Notes under the pieces: model-generated
The model's input: the letters and a program-made list of their open reading frames with translations, nothing else
What the model was told of the DNA's origin: nothing
Database searches by the model: none
NCBI GenBank assembly: GCA_964019055.1
Contig: OZ025209.1
Span: 6,063,071 to 6,127,070, forward strand
Source: Anthopleura xanthogrammica
Lineage: Eukaryota > Cnidaria > Anthozoa > Actiniaria > Actiniidae
Direction: 5' to 3'
DNA: 64,000 nt
Program-made: the position numbers and the translations under genes
In this document: one piece after another, positions 1 to 11,607 of the stretch
How positions within the stretch are numbered: position 1 is the stretch's first letter
How the letters are laid out: every line of letters starts with the position of its first letter

Positions 1-648
1 AGAATCTCATATTCAGAAACTCTTTGCTTTTTGACCTCATCTAGTCGTTCACGCAGTCGTTCTTCATCTAACTTCATTACTTCCAACCGTTCTGCAAGTT
101 TTTTGTTTTGGAAGAAGAGAACTTTTATGTTCATCTCATCCTGTAGGAGAAAACGTTGTTTTTGATAAATTGCACAGTCCTGAGTTCAAAACATTCACTT
201 TATTCTTCGTTTGCACATGACGTCATAGCTGCCATGCTAGAAGAGTTTGACAAAAGATATTTCAATGAATTCTTTTGTTATATCTTCCAACATGCACGGC
301 GGACGTTCCTTGGGGATGATTGCAAACCGATAATACATATACTGCATACTGCATATGTCGTAATGATATTAAAAGAAGCGTACCAGGGCTTCATGACATC
401 AATTTCGACCGACCAAAATAAGCATTGAAGCAAACTAAGTACAAGAAACTTCAATAAATGAACCATACTAATACCAAAATACAACATTCTGCTCAAAAAA
501 AGGTTCTTATTTTCCAAATATAAGGTTTAAAATACTCAAATCTTACCTCTGTAGACACCGGGCCGATGTTCACACTTTCAAGCATTCTTGTCGTTGCCTG
601 CTTCTTTGGAGGCGCTGAAGTCGAAGGCTCTGGTTGGGACCGCTTCAT
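1..648 (-). CDS. RNF20/40-like: BRE1-type E3 ubiquitin ligase (RNF20/RNF40-like), first two coding exons, 3' part outside window
   Basis: Exon 1 is 547-648: ATG at 648-646, 34 codons, beginning MKRSQPEPSTSAPPKKQ and ending VSTE, followed by a GTAAGA donor. Exon 2 is 1-140 (acceptor CTACAG), reading DEMNIKVLFFQNKKLAERLE and then a charged coiled coil to the window edge. Phase 0 joins cleanly. From family knowledge, BRE1A/B starts with a short basic PP-K-K stretch, then SSTEELD and a KNRKLAE-type coiled coil, which this matches. BRE1 is the nuclear RING ligase that monoubiquitinates histone H2B with RAD6/UBE2A-B; the RING lies at the C terminus, outside this window. The gene starts about 0.7 kb from the oppositely oriented serine racemase gene. 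Confidence in the family is high from the two N-terminal exons alone; RNF20 and RNF40 cannot be separated, and invertebrates usually have one gene. Confidence 0.85.
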
Positions 649-1331
649 GTTTACTGTTTATCGTCTTTTCCCTAGAATTGAGAGTTTAATTGAGAGAAAT
701 TTGGGAAAATTCAATGAAATTCTGCCTTTGACTTTGATTCACTTGTGGAGGACGCCATCTTGGAATCCGCTTTCAAAGCCTCGTTCCAATCTATGCGCCT
801 GCAGTCACAGGTTGTAGCGGACTACAAAATGGCCGCCAAATGTTTCAGTGGAATGTTTTGATAAACACTAATATAAATGTCATTCACTGTACGAGGACGA
901 GGGATTTACGGCTGTAGTAAAAAAATTAAACAAGCTTTTTTTTCATGGGGATTCATTGATTTGAAGAAATCTGCAATCAGGTATGTTTTCTTTCCAAAAA
1001 TGATCTTCTTCCGTAGCCAATTGCAGATAAAAGTTTGTAGGACGTTGTTGCACAAGTAGCTAGTGTACGGTTGTGAGGAGTGAGATATATGATTTTTAAT
1101 TTTCATCAGAACTTTCACTTTTGACATTGATTTTAATTTATACACTTGCCTGATTCTGATTGTCCAAGGGTTACTAGGGATTCTAAACGATGGCTCACAT
1201 CGTCTAGCTCACCTCCCCACCTTCCCACCCACCCACCCCCCTAACCAACGCTATCCCCCTCCACCACCATATGGAAAGCCGATGAAAAAAATAAATCTTC
1301 TCACTTGTACATTGTATTTTTTCTAATCTAG
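649..1331. promoter_or_regulatory. Shared upstream region between BRE1-like (-) and serine racemase (+)
   Basis: These 683 bp separate the two divergent start codons, so both core promoters and 5' UTRs must lie here unless the genes have distant 5' exons. A good acceptor (TTTTTTCTAATCTAG) lies 1 base before the racemase ATG, so that transcript probably has an upstream noncoding exon in this interval. A C-rich stretch (about 1207-1268) is present. No clear TATA box or protein-coding ORF was recognised. Confidence 0.5.
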
Positions 1332-1332
1332 G

Positions 1333-3818
1333 ATGGCAAGTAATACGGAAAGAAACGTTGAAGTCACCTTAAAGGATGTCCAAGAAGCGTCTGTACGAAT
1401 CGCTCCGTTCATTAACCACACTCCCGTCATGACTTGCGGTACCCTGGACAAGATGGCTGGTAAATCTTTGTTCTTCAAATGTGAGATTTTCCAGAAAGTG
1501 GGCGCATTTAAGGTAACTGTTACTTTCCGGCACTAGTAACATTTAGGGAAGACTGCATGGTGTTTGCGCTGCTGATGCGCTTCTCTTAGTCCTCTTACTC
1601 ACAGTACTCAGTGTAGTGACTTGTATTAATTCAGTTCCGTGGAGCGATGAATGCAGTGCTGAACATAACAGAAAACTGTTCTGAAGCCGAACTACCAGCG
1701 GTTGTGACCCATAGCAGTGGTAATCACGGACAGGCACTTGCGCTGGCTGCGAAGGTGAAGGGTCTTAAAGCTCACATCGTAATGCCCAACAACGCACCTG
1801 CTATCAAGAAAGCTGCCGTAAAGGATTATGGGGCAAACGTCGTAGAATGTGGAATCTCACAACAGGTTAGTCACGTGACAATTAAACAATGCTTGGAATG
1901 TATTAAAGCTTGTTGTCGGTTTTTTGTTTCTATGACAACATTAGAAAGTAGTGGAAAAGGCGATGAAATCCTTTCTTTACTGTTTTATTCTTTTTTCCTC
2001 GTCATTTTCGCCACTTTTCCTCAGGACAGAGAAGCAGCTTCTGCCCGTGTTTTAAAGGAGACTGGTCCCAACTCGTACCTTATCCCTCCCTACGATCACA
2101 AGCACATAATAGCAGGACAGGGAACTATGGCGTTGGAACTTCTTGATCAGGTATATTGTCATGTGCTTACTTTATTTACGATGTTTAATGAGCGAGGCAA
2201 TCCAGAAAAAAATAAAAATGAGAGCTTTCTTCGTCTACCTTACAATACAGTAAAAACCCACGAGTAAGAACCTGAAACTGAATTAAGAACCTGTTAGCCT
2301 AAAATTTGTCATTTAGACCCCCTATGAACAAGAACCTATTTAGCCTAGAAAATGAAAAACATGTTCTTATTTTCTAAAATCATATTAGTGATCAAGAATC
2401 CTGTTTGGAGAAATAGGAGCTTGCCATTGCTGTGCAAATAAAAGTGCGAATTTATTGATGTAATAAAAAAAATAAAGTGCAAGAGGTTAATATTTTTGTA
2501 TTGCATTTTGAAAAACTGTACAGTAAAGTTCTTACTCGCGGGTTTTTACTGTAGTACAAGACTGGATTTGTTACACGTATGAAAAATTCACGGTATGTGC
2601 CGCACCGTGCCGTGCCGCGACCTGACCAAGCATTTTGATTGGAAGACGAATGATTTCTCGCGCTGTAATAGACTTTTTTCAAATTCGAACAATCCCGCTG
2701 TGTTCATTTATTACAGACTTGCTCGGGATTGGCCTCATTTGAACGTTAAAACATTCACAAATACCATCGAGGGTAAAGTAAAGAATGCAGAACTGAACTT
2801 CATCAATACTAATTTGATATTCTACAGACCTTCACTGGAACACATGAATATGCTACATAAAATCGAGGAAATTTTTCTTTTTCCCATTCAGGTACCAGAT
2901 CTTGATGCTATAGTTGTTCCCGTGGGTGGTGGTGGTATGCTGAGTGGTATTTGTCTAGCAGCCAAGGGCATAAAACCCAGTATCAAGATATTTGCTGCAG
3001 AACCGGTACTTGCAGATGACTGTGCTAAATCCTTTGCAGCTGGCAAGAGAATCCCTCTACCAGGTTAGACATGTGCCAACTAGACACTTTACTTTGCCGG
3101 GGAGGGGCTCATCACGTTGCCATTTATCAAGATGTACATTTAGCAATTATTAGATGACGCTGAGTATGATATGAAAAATTATGCATAACGAGGAGAGTGT
3201 TATCTGCCGAAGCCTACTCTGATGATCAAAGTGACTTTTGAAGAACTTGCCGAGGCATTTTTAAAAATCCGTTACTCAGTTTCTTTGAGGCCAAGATAGG
3301 GAGTGTTAACTTGAATCAAATAGAAGTTACTAAAACGGGCACCTCCATTCGTGTACCGGACACAGCCTGTCTACGTAATTTAATAGAAACAACTAAATAT
3401 TCCTGGTTAAACGATAGAACGAAGTTAAAATAGGTTTCCACTGAGTACACGGTGGAGGAGCCCTCAAATGACACATGATCTTACCATGTGGAGTAGGGTC
3501 AACTGCTCTTCTCTTTCTTTTTCAGGCCCTCCAGCTACAGTTGCAGATGGACTAAAGACAAGCTTAGGGTTCCTAACCTGGCCAATCATTCGCGACAATA
3601 TAGATGACGTCATCACTGTCACAGAATCCGAGATTATTTCATCAATGAGACTAGTCTGGGAACGAATGAAACTCGTTATTGAGCCTTCAGCTGCTGTTGG
3701 GGTGGCAGCGGTATTGAGTGAGAAATTTCGTGGTGAAAAAACCAAAGGCGTGGAGAAGGTAGCTGTTGTGTTGTGTGGTGGAAATGTTAACTTGGATAAT
3801 CTACCTTGGAATAAATAA
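1333..3818 (+). CDS. SRR: Serine racemase-type PLP enzyme (fold-type II), complete, 5 coding exons
   Basis: Coding exons 1333-1512, 1635-1865, 2025-2150, 2892-3063 and 3526-3818 join in frame to 333 aa (human SRR is 340). Landmarks in the joined protein: the PLP lysine K60 (GAFK at the end of exon 1, then FRGA); HSSGNHGQ with S88 where the second catalytic serine of SRR lies; the phosphate loop PVGGGGM at about 189-195; and metal-site residues E216, A220, D222 in AAEPVLADDC, as in the human Mg site. The enzyme interconverts L- and D-serine and can eliminate water to give pyruvate, in the cytosol. The residue facing the PLP ring nitrogen is Cys320 (LCGGN) where human SRR has Ser; mammalian serine dehydratase also has Cys there, so dehydratase activity may be strong. 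The loop before AGQG reads PPYDHKH, not the triple serine associated with aspartate racemases. AATAAA overlaps the stop codon. Confidence 0.93.
2246..2553. mobile_element. MITE-like inverted-repeat element in SRR intron 3
   Basis: The left end TACAGTAAAAACCCACGAG is mirrored at the right end by CGCGGGTTTTTACTGTA. The ends form terminal inverted repeats of about 27 bp around roughly 255 bp of AT-rich noncoding sequence. No transposase is present, so this would be a nonautonomous DNA transposon. Confidence 0.65.
2667..2870 (-). mobile_element. Dispersed element, family also at 30.9 kb and 50.3 kb, 5'-truncated copy
   Basis: The sequence starting AATAGACTTTTTTCAAATTC is the reverse complement of the right end of the complete copy at 50279-50525. 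It also shares the internal segments ACATTCACAAATACC and GGTAAAGTAAAGAATGCA with that copy, and the third copy at 30890-31112 shares them too. It lies in SRR intron 3 and has lost one terminus. Confidence 0.6.
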
Positions 3819-3965
3819 ATTCAATGAAGAATGAAGAAACCATATTCTCGGGCTTTTCTTATTCAAAATGGCCGCTACATAGTGAGACATAAGTTACATC
3901 TTACGTTTGCTTGTTACGTCATCGTCGCCATGTTGGATTTCACAAAATAATACCCCACAAAATAA

Positions 3966-4131
3966 TACCCCGAGAAATGCTTCGCTTGTCACGCACAAAG
4001 GTTTCAATGTGAGGATCCGTGCTAAGTGCTCAGTGATTCGTGACAGGAGAAAAGAATAAATTTAATTTAGCACGGAACCTCGTACTGAAACCTTGTGCGT
4101 GACAAACGAAGCATATCTCGGAAGTGGGGTA
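3966..4131. mobile_element. Hairpin MITE between SRR and NSRP1
   Basis: Imperfect arms of about 60 bp face each other: TACCCCGAGAAATGCTTCG on the left and CGAAGCATATCTCGGAAGTG on the right, with matching CACGCACAAAGGTTTCA and TGAAACCTTGTGCGTG inside. The loop is short. The convergent gap 3819-4717 otherwise holds only the next element and 3' flanks. Confidence 0.6.
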
Positions 4132-4314
4132 TTGTCACGAGCTTCCAACATGGCCGCCATGTCTTTGCATTTGACTCTCTTGGGGTTAGTTTTAAAAGAT
4201 AAAAATAACTTGAAAATAAAATGATGGGCAAAACTAGAAAGTCAAACTAGCAACGAAATTACTTTAAACATGAAGTTGTACAAAGCCCACAAAGAAAACA
4301 CTAGTACTCTAACC

Positions 4315-4588
4315 AGGGGCGGATCCAGAAATTTGACAAGGGGGTGAACTTTGATTTTTAGAGCAAGCAAATTCCAAATATTGAAGCAATCAAGATCTTT
4401 CAGGGATATTCGAATATTATACTCATAATACATTAACAACGAGTGTTATATAAAATACTTGCATTGTTAAGCGCATTGTAACTATTTATAAATATTCCGA
4501 CGAATATTTGAATTACTGAATACATGACTGCAAAAAAGGGGGTGAAAAGTCACCCAGTTCACCCCCCCCCCCCCTCCGTCCGCCCCTG
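4315..4588. mobile_element. MITE with GGGGCGGATCCAG-type ends
   Basis: The left end AGGGGCGGATCCAG is mirrored by CCGTCCGCCCCT at the right. Subterminal GGGGGTGAACT and AGTTCACCCCC also pair. A related element with CAGGGG..ATCCAGG ends lies at 62191-62386, and fragments occur near 57050. It is nonautonomous and noncoding. Confidence 0.6.
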
Positions 4589-4717
4589 CTAACTATAGCC
4601 CTTAGAAAAGTCAGAAAGCAAGACTGATGATGAATACAAAATACCACCGATTGTGCAGTCTATAAGAGTTAAATAATGCAAAAATGAGGCCTTTTAAGAT
4701 AACATAACTACATCTAG

Positions 4718-7700
4718 TCAATCTTCATCAGAATCGTCTGTTTTTCGTTGTTGAAGTGCCATTTCACGGGCAAGTTTTCGCTCTAAGTATCTCTGTTTTG
4801 CCGAAGAGATAGTTTCAACATTACTTCGTTTGACAAACTTAGACGAAGCGACATTTTCTTGTTTGTTTTCCTCTTTCTTCTCGTCTTCTTGTTTATTCGT
4901 CTCATCAGGTTTGTGTTTTCGGGTTTCTTCGGTTTCAAATCGTTCTTCATCGTGTTTCCGATGACCATCCCGAGTACTTTCCGAATGACGATCGATATCT
5001 CTATGTGATCTCTTTCGATCTTTTTCGCTTCGTCTATGATGGTGTTCATCGTCGCTGGAATTCCGTCGTTCGCGCTCGTGGTGGCGTCGTGAATATTTAT
5101 GAGACTCTTCACGGTATCTTTGTCTTTCATCATTTTCCCGCCTTTCTTTTCGATCATCATCTCGAGCCTGTTTTGAGCGCCCCTCATCTTTAGATGGAAT
5201 TTCTTCCCTGATTTTCCTATCTCGAGTATCTTCAGTTTGTTTGTCTTTGCTTTTCTGGTTTTTCTCCATAGACGATCTGTCACCATCTTCCTCGTTTTTG
5301 TCCTTACCAGGTTCATGGTCTTGGTCTTTGGCCTCCGCAGAAAAGGCCCCGCCCATTGACACATTCTGCTTGAGTAGGTTGCTATAAAACATACTCAAAT
5401 CGGATCGCTTGGTTACATCATTCCTCACTGGAAATGAAAAAAATTTGAAGAAAATTTTAAAATTTCGACAGAATAAAACTGAGAAATTTAAGTTACCTAA
5501 AAAAGAGCGCTCTTCTCAGGAGTGGAAAAAGATTCGGCAAATTCGTGGCCGTACCGTATCCTACCGCAACCGCAACTACGCGTTCAGTTATAGTTGGATG
5601 AAATACTGGAAGGTAATGGGAAACCACCCCGTAGAGCAGTTTTTATGACAATGCGGAAAAACTTACGGCACGGACCGCGCCTTGCTGTGTGACCATGTGA
5701 GTGCCGTGCCGTGTAAGAAAACATTCAAAATTCCGTGCCGCGTCGGCGCCGAGCTATAACCGTGCCGTGTGCCGTGACTTTTCACACTCATACGATATTC
5801 TTCTCTATGTCAGTACCGTACGTTTCCCACTCACGCGAAAACCGCTCTAAATTTTAGCTTAGTTATTTCTCATTTTACACCTAGTTCTTGATATTCTCAC
5901 CGTCAATGGCGTCCTTTTCTCGTAGTTGCTTCTCCTCTTCTTCCAATTCAATCATTCTCTTACGATAGCTGTTTTATATTGAGTTAAGCGAGTTGATAAT
6001 TTTTTTTTGTCAGGATTATTTTTTGTTAGCATTAAATTTAAATTTGAATATTTTAGTTGGAATTGCCTGGGAAAATGTGAAAAGAAAAGGAAAGAGCAAA
6101 ATGGGAAAAGGCAAGAGCTTGCCATCTCGGCTTGCATTCCTGGGATTTTTTTAAAATTTTGACATGACTGCTCGGGTTGAGAGGGTGAGGTCACATGACC
6201 TGTTTTGCAAACGGTCTATTCTTTAACACAAGCAATATACCCCTTGCAGCACGTCGGAATGCAGCTCAATTTGGAGGAAAAACAACAGGTTCCAATTCTC
6301 AGGAAAATGAAATTCTTTTGTTTTGTCCTCCAAATTGAGCTGCTTTGACGTCACGTGCAAGGGTTTATAGTATTATGGTGTTTTGTTATCAAGGATACGC
6401 AGATGTAACAAATTCTTCCTTTTCCTGGAATTCGCCGCCCTCTTCTTCTCTTTCTTTGTGAGTTTTTCTCTCTATGCGACGTTCCTCTTCCATTTTTCTT
6501 GTCTTTGCCGATTTGAGTAAATTTTCAATATACTTTGGCTATATGGGTACAAAGTTCAAGAAGACAATTTTTTTTCCATCTTAAAAGTAGTGAGATGAGA
6601 AACTGTGAATTGGCATGGGACACAGTACAGTGATGGTACTTATTGACAAAAGTTTATCAGGTGCTTGCCATGGAGAGGGAGGGGCTGGGGGGCATAACTC
6701 AGTGTACCATTTTTTTGCTAATACCCATTACCCCCTCCCACCACTATCAGCTACCAGCCTTATGCAAACTAGTCTGCTACATTTTCCAATCTAGGCTATC
6801 CTGCAGTCCATCTGCAGTCTATCCTTGCAGTCCAACCTTTTGTATTTTTTTATGACTAAGGGGAAGACATGCAGCACAAAATGGCTGCGAGAACCCAAGA
6901 ACCAATCAAAATGTAGAATGAAAACAATGCATTCCAACTTTGGGTAGTCAAACCAATCAGAAACCTGGACAGTACAAGTTGTTTACACCATCATCTTTTT
7001 CTCATGGGAATTGGGATAATTTTGCTGCATCTAATGGACTCAATGTTGGAATGCTATTGTTTTTTTGATGGTCTCTGATTGGCTCGACCAGCCAAAGTTG
7101 GAATGCATTGTTTACATTCTACATTTTGATTGGTTCTTGTTGTCTAAGTGGCCCTGTTTATAGTAGTTGCACTGTAAACAATTAATGGATGAGGTTGAGG
7201 ATGACAATCATAGGCTATCATTGGAAAACAAATTCAATAATTGTTTTATCAAGGGATTGCGCTAGGATTTTGTAACATTGGGCACATTGGGGTTCCTAAC
7301 ATATAAAGCTTTCGGGTTCCCAGGATGCAAACAAATTGTCAAATTGGATTTTCTGTTGTTTTTTGTATAAAAACACACGATTTCTGTGTTAATGCAAACT
7401 GTGGTTTTATCACACATTTGGACTGAGTGAAGATTTAATTCTGCTAAAAAAGAATGTGTGTAAATTTAATTTAAATGTTAAATTTACATGTTAAAAAAAT
7501 TCAGCTAAAACAAAAGTAAGCTATTATCATCTGGAGTGATGTTGTAAAGACTACTGATATATAATATACTTCACTTGCTATTGAGTATTCACTGGATGCT
7601 CTAAGCCAAATCAGAGGCAAGATAATTTAAAGAACCTGTCCAGCATTTAACATTTTATGTTACAATAGTGGTACTTCATATTTACTAACAATAGCATTGC

Positions 7701-9698
7701 GGTGTTCATATGCCAACCATTTTCACAAAAGCTCTTCACAGAGATGGATTGGCTACTAAAACAAGGCAACTTGGTTGGCACATGAATGACAAAATGAAAC
7801 ATCACTACATCCCTACCTTTTTATCTTTTTCTTTTAATTTAGGAATGGCTGCTTCCTTTTTCTTTGCCATATCATCATAAATATTGTCATATTCATACAC
7901 CGTTGGGTCTTCTTTTAGGGCTTTTTCAATTTCAATTTGTGTCTGAAAAAAAAATCATTTTCAAGTTCTTGTTTTTGCTTTGAAAAGACCTCTTTACCTT
8001 GGGTGTACTGTTTTTCCACTTCAGACCATGTGTCATTCCTTAAACTATAATTTCTTTGTTTGACGTTTATGCATAAGACACATGAATATGGATACAAAAC
8101 AAACAAAGAATCTTATTCTCAAAAGAATGATGTGGTCTGAAATGGGAAAACATTATGCTCATGGTAAAGAGGTGTATGAGCCATCATACTAAGCTTCTCA
8201 GTTGAGCTTGGAACAACTGAAATTTTATCACAAAGTTTTGTTGTTGAAAAGTCCAACCTTTATGGGGCTAAAAAGGCTCGCCATTTTAAATCCCCATAAA
8301 GGTCTCCCGCTCATGTTTTATCTATCACTTAACGTTGCCCCTGACATGCAACAACAAAACTTCGTGACAAAACTTTGGTCATTCCAAGCTCAAATGAGAA
8401 GCGTAGTAACTCAAAATTCCTTATTTCACCTGTAATAAGATAGTATTATCATAGGATAATTATGATATACAAGTATCCAACCCTTTTGAAATTCCACTGC
8501 TTACTTGATTCCACTTGTAAATATTTAATTCACAAAACAAGACTGAGCAGTACCATGAAATTCATATTAACAGCAACTACAACCGTGTTTATTTCACAGT
8601 ATTCAAGTTACTTATATCATTCCCATCATCTGTGCTTCATACACCAAAACAGCTCATAATAGTTTAATTAATCATTAGTTTTCTTTTGCTCTGTTACTAA
8701 TGAAATAGCTCAATTGTAAGCACCACCAAAAAAATGATCCCTCGTGTTTTGAATTTCGGTTAACTCATGTGACTATTTGGAGTTCTCCAAATGGTCATGT
8801 GACATTCAAATAGGTTTCCATGATAAGAAAAGAGCAGGAAATTAATGCCACATGACAATTTGGAGCTCTCCAAATGGTCATGTGAGTAAACTGAAATTCA
8901 AAACGAGATCAATTGTTATTTTGGCGGTGCTAACAGTTGAGTGATTTCGGTAATAAGTTCATTCATGTTTGATGCAAGAAGTATTGTTTTTGTACCTGCT
9001 TCATCTGTTTCTTCTTCTCTGCCTCGCGAATAAGGGAAACATTTACTCCTTTCTTCGCTTTGTCTTCCTAAAAGTGACATAGGAGGTAGGGACTGTCTAT
9101 AATTTATAAGTTTTTTTTTATGTGTGTATTGGGGGGAGGGTGTTTGGGGGGAATGTTTATTTGTGCCCTCTGCCCTCAGAATAGTTTCCTTCACTTGCCA
9201 TCCTGAAAGTAAGCTGTGTCTTTGCATTGAAGCGAGACAAATGGTGAGCATGCAATGATAGAGATCTTTTTTAAACACCTTGGAAAATTATTCACATGTC
9301 TCTATCATTGCAAGCTCACCCCATATCTCGCTTCGATGCAAAGGCATGGCTACCTTTCAAGATGGCGCAGGGAACTGTGAAGGGGAATATTGTAGATCAC
9401 AGTGATCATGCTATGGCTGTAGTTGTCCAACAGTGACTAAATAGAGGGGAAAAACGGCTATAAATAAAGAACGTTTTGTGATTACATAAAGAAAAAAAAT
9501 CTTTAGATAAGCTTACTTCTTCTTCACTGGAATCATTTCCAAAGATCGAGGATTTTTTAACTTGATTTTCTTGGACCTTTTTCTTGATTATCAAACCATA
9601 CCTGGAAAAAACATTCGTTATTACTCTATTTAAACACTAATATGCCGTAAACACGAGGTGTAGCTTCTCTACAAAACCTACTTTTTCGTAGACATCAT
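4718..9698 (-). CDS. NSRP1: Nuclear speckle splicing regulatory protein 1 (NSRP1/CCDC55), complete, 7 coding exons
   Basis: Coding exons, 5' to 3' on the minus strand: 9682-9698, 9517-9601, 8996-9067, 7817-7942, 6399-6538, 5901-5968 and 4718-5427. They join to 405 aa (human 558), and phases agree at every junction. The N-terminal half is diagnostic: YGLII then SSIFGNDSSEEE, EKALKEDPTVYEYDNIYDDM, PKYIENLLKSAKTRKMEEER and EFVTSAY. Exon 7 starts VRNDVTKRSDLSMFYSNLL, continues as a long R/D/H/E/K-rich low-complexity region, and ends with the conserved SKFVKRSNVETISSAKQRY. From family knowledge, NSRP1 sits in nuclear speckles and mediates alternative splice-site choice; the RD/RE-rich part is typical of splicing factors. 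The shorter length comes from a shorter charged region. Introns carry at least six hairpin elements. Exon 1 contributes only 17 coding bases, with two consecutive ATGs. Confidence 0.92.
5633..5855. mobile_element. MITE of the TAGAGCAG..CTGCTCTA family, GTGCCGTG-rich
   Basis: The left end GTAGAGCAGTTTTTATGACA and the right end ACGCGAAAACCGCTCTAAA are inverted. The interior is unusually GC-rich, with repeated GTGCCGTGCCGTG. The same end types and interior recur at 49768-49967. It lies in the intron between NSRP1 exons 6 and 7. Confidence 0.55.
6239..6365. mobile_element. Short hairpin element, GCAGCTCAATTTGGAGG family
   Basis: CCCTTGCAGCACGTCGGAAT is mirrored by the right arm ending ACGTCACGTGCAAGGG, and inner arms GCAGCTCAATTTGGAGG and CCTCCAAATTGAGCTGC pair. 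A close second copy lies at 39268-39368, and a fragment at about 9950. It lies in an NSRP1 intron. Confidence 0.6.
6890..7146. mobile_element. Foldback element in NSRP1 intron
   Basis: The left arm (AAGAACCAATCAAAATGTAG, then AATGCATTCCAACTTTGG) is repeated inverted at 7090-7146 (CCAAAGTTGGAATGCATTG, then CTACATTTTGATTGGTTCTT). The arms are about 55-60 bp with a spacer of about 140 bp. No coding potential. Confidence 0.6.
8187..8408. mobile_element. Foldback MITE in NSRP1 intron
   Basis: Terminal TACTAAGCTTCTCAGTTGAG is mirrored by CTCAAATGAGAAGCGTAGTA, and inner arms CACAAAGTTTTGTTGTTG and CAACAACAAAACTTCGTG pair. The open stretch at 8202-8435 overlaps this element and is not a gene. Confidence 0.6.
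8719..8931. mobile_element. MITE with AGCACCACC..GGCGGTGCT ends
   Basis: The left part TTTTGAATTTCGGTTAACTC and the right part GAGTAAACTGAAATTCAAAA are inverted. The inner unit TTTGGAG.TCTCCAAATGGTCATGTGA, itself palindromic at TTGGAGNNCTCCAAA, occurs twice. It lies in an NSRP1 intron next to exon 3. Confidence 0.6.
9195..9365. mobile_element. Hairpin element in NSRP1 intron 2
   Basis: The left arm GTGTCTTTGCATTGAAGCGA, then TGAGCATGCAATGATAGAGA, pairs with TCTCTATCATTGCAAGCTCA and TCGCTTCGATGCAAAGGCAT on the right. The loop around 9270-9295 is AT-rich. Confidence 0.5.
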
Positions 9699-11607
9699 TA
9701 AAAATAAGGCTCAAAAGCTTTCCTGTGGAAAAAAACGCTTATTATTTTGATAAATAAATATTCTTCCAACTTTTGTCAAAAAACGAAAACGAAGCCAGCA
9801 GTTATTGTGATCAGCGGGAAAGTCTCACCACAGGGAACCCAGTTTTCGAAAGGACAATTGCTTTGCACTCATCCCTAAATCAACAAATTCTGAAAGATTT
9901 CTTTATTGTTCTTTATTTTACACAGATTTGTGGGATCCGCACACGCTACAGAATGCAGCTCAATTTGGTGGACAAAAAAAATCAAACAAAAAAAAATCAC
10001 TTTTTTTATAGTGGGATACAAATTCAGTAAATGAATACTGGTTTCTAATATGGCCCACTGTTGTTCACACACACTAGGAGGAGGGAAAGGCGTGAGAAGG
10101 AGTATGTATCCCAACCCCATTGTGCCGGCCTATCCCACTCCCATTATGCCGCAATAGTATAGGGTAATTTAATTTGTTGCGGCTCTTTTGTTACCATATT
10201 TTTGTTCTGATTGGTTCGTTTAAAAGACTGTGATTGGCTAAGAACTTCTTGATGTAGCCTGCTTGGTGGATATCCTTAATCACATCATCGTTAATAGGTG
10301 ACAAGAGACGCTCCAACTAACCTCCTCCGAAAATTGCAAAGGTAAGAAATAATAATCAGATAAGTTTTGTTCTTAATATAGTCGTATTTTTGTAGAAAAA
10401 GTTTAATAGTATGAGGACCATTTCAAAGCTGTCTTGAGCTTGAAGCTCCTCCAGATACGGTAGTGCGAAATAATTAATAAAAAATGGCATTGAAATAAAA
10501 GAAAAACATAGTGGACGCTCACAAAATTGTTTTCTTCCCTAGCCATTATATCATACTATTTCATAATAATGTTTGCAAAACCCTAAAGCCGAAGAAAATC
10601 CTTATTGGTGTGCATGGTCTCTGTTGCCAGATGCGTCTGCTGGTCATAACGTGGATTTCAAGACATTCAGTGCTCATAGATATCCCCGGCTTTGTTTGTC
10701 ATAATGATTGTTTCGTAGCGCGACATTTCCCATACTTATTCCCTAGTAATCCCATTTTTAGTGGCAAAGGATTGTCCGTTTACACATTTAAATAGAACAG
10801 AAGGGTAAAACTTCCTTTCAATTTTATCAAAATTCTCAAACTTGCAAAATACCTTTATATAATTTTTTTGGGATAGCGTAGCTCGTACGCGTAGCAACGG
10901 GCGGTGAAATAACAAAACTAGGCCCAAAACCGTTTCCCTGGGCAACGTATTCAACACATATTTTATTGATCTCAGTCGATTACTGTAATCTAAACCAAAA
11001 AGCTACCTATAAGCAAGGATATTTTGAAATGAAAATTCAAGACGTTTGCAATACTCAATTGGAAATTGGCGCTGTCAGATCCAGATGAATGGAATCGTGC
11101 CCAACTAAAAGCAAGCAATTAGCAACACATGTTCTAAGCCGCTTGTCGGTATTTTCCCCAGTGGCCCACACAGGGGCCGTTGAGAGGGCGGGTCGCGGGA
11201 GCATAGCTCCCTTCTCCCATTTTCGATCTTTCACAATCTTGCATGCATATGTTAGTTATATTAAACATTTTATAGAGATATTTCAGATATACACGAGTAA
11301 TTTCTTAAAGTTTGAAGACAAACGTAAAATCATTCAGCAGAAAGTCAAACCGTTCGGCATTCACCCCTCCCACACTAATTTTTTTTAAATATTTCTTTAT
11401 ATTTATATAGGGTTCGGTTCACTATGCAATCTGTGTGGTAGCAAGCTGAACACATACGATTTGTTATATTGTTATTCGCTCTTTTCCGAGGGATAAACTA
11501 ATACGTCATAACTTAATTGTTCTCCATAGGAAAAATGACATTAAAAGACTGACACAAACAAATCGGGTTCAAATGTGAAAAAATAAGAGCTACGTACATC
11601 ATCCACA
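9699..11607. other. Intergenic region between NSRP1 (-) and zinc-finger gene A (+), no gene seen
   Basis: Both flanking genes point away from this 1.9-kb interval, so it should hold both promoters and 5' noncoding exons. It contains a fragment of the GCAGCTCAATTTGG family near 9950. The short open stretches (9773-10120, 10511-10957, 11089-11388) have no recognisable protein features, codon bias or splice context, and I do not call them genes. Confidence 0.5.

Noticed and set aside
4783..5364. 193-codon lysine-rich frame on the minus strand
   Set aside because: A shifted frame over the charged NSRP1 exon 7. The true frame ends with the conserved NSRP1 C terminus.
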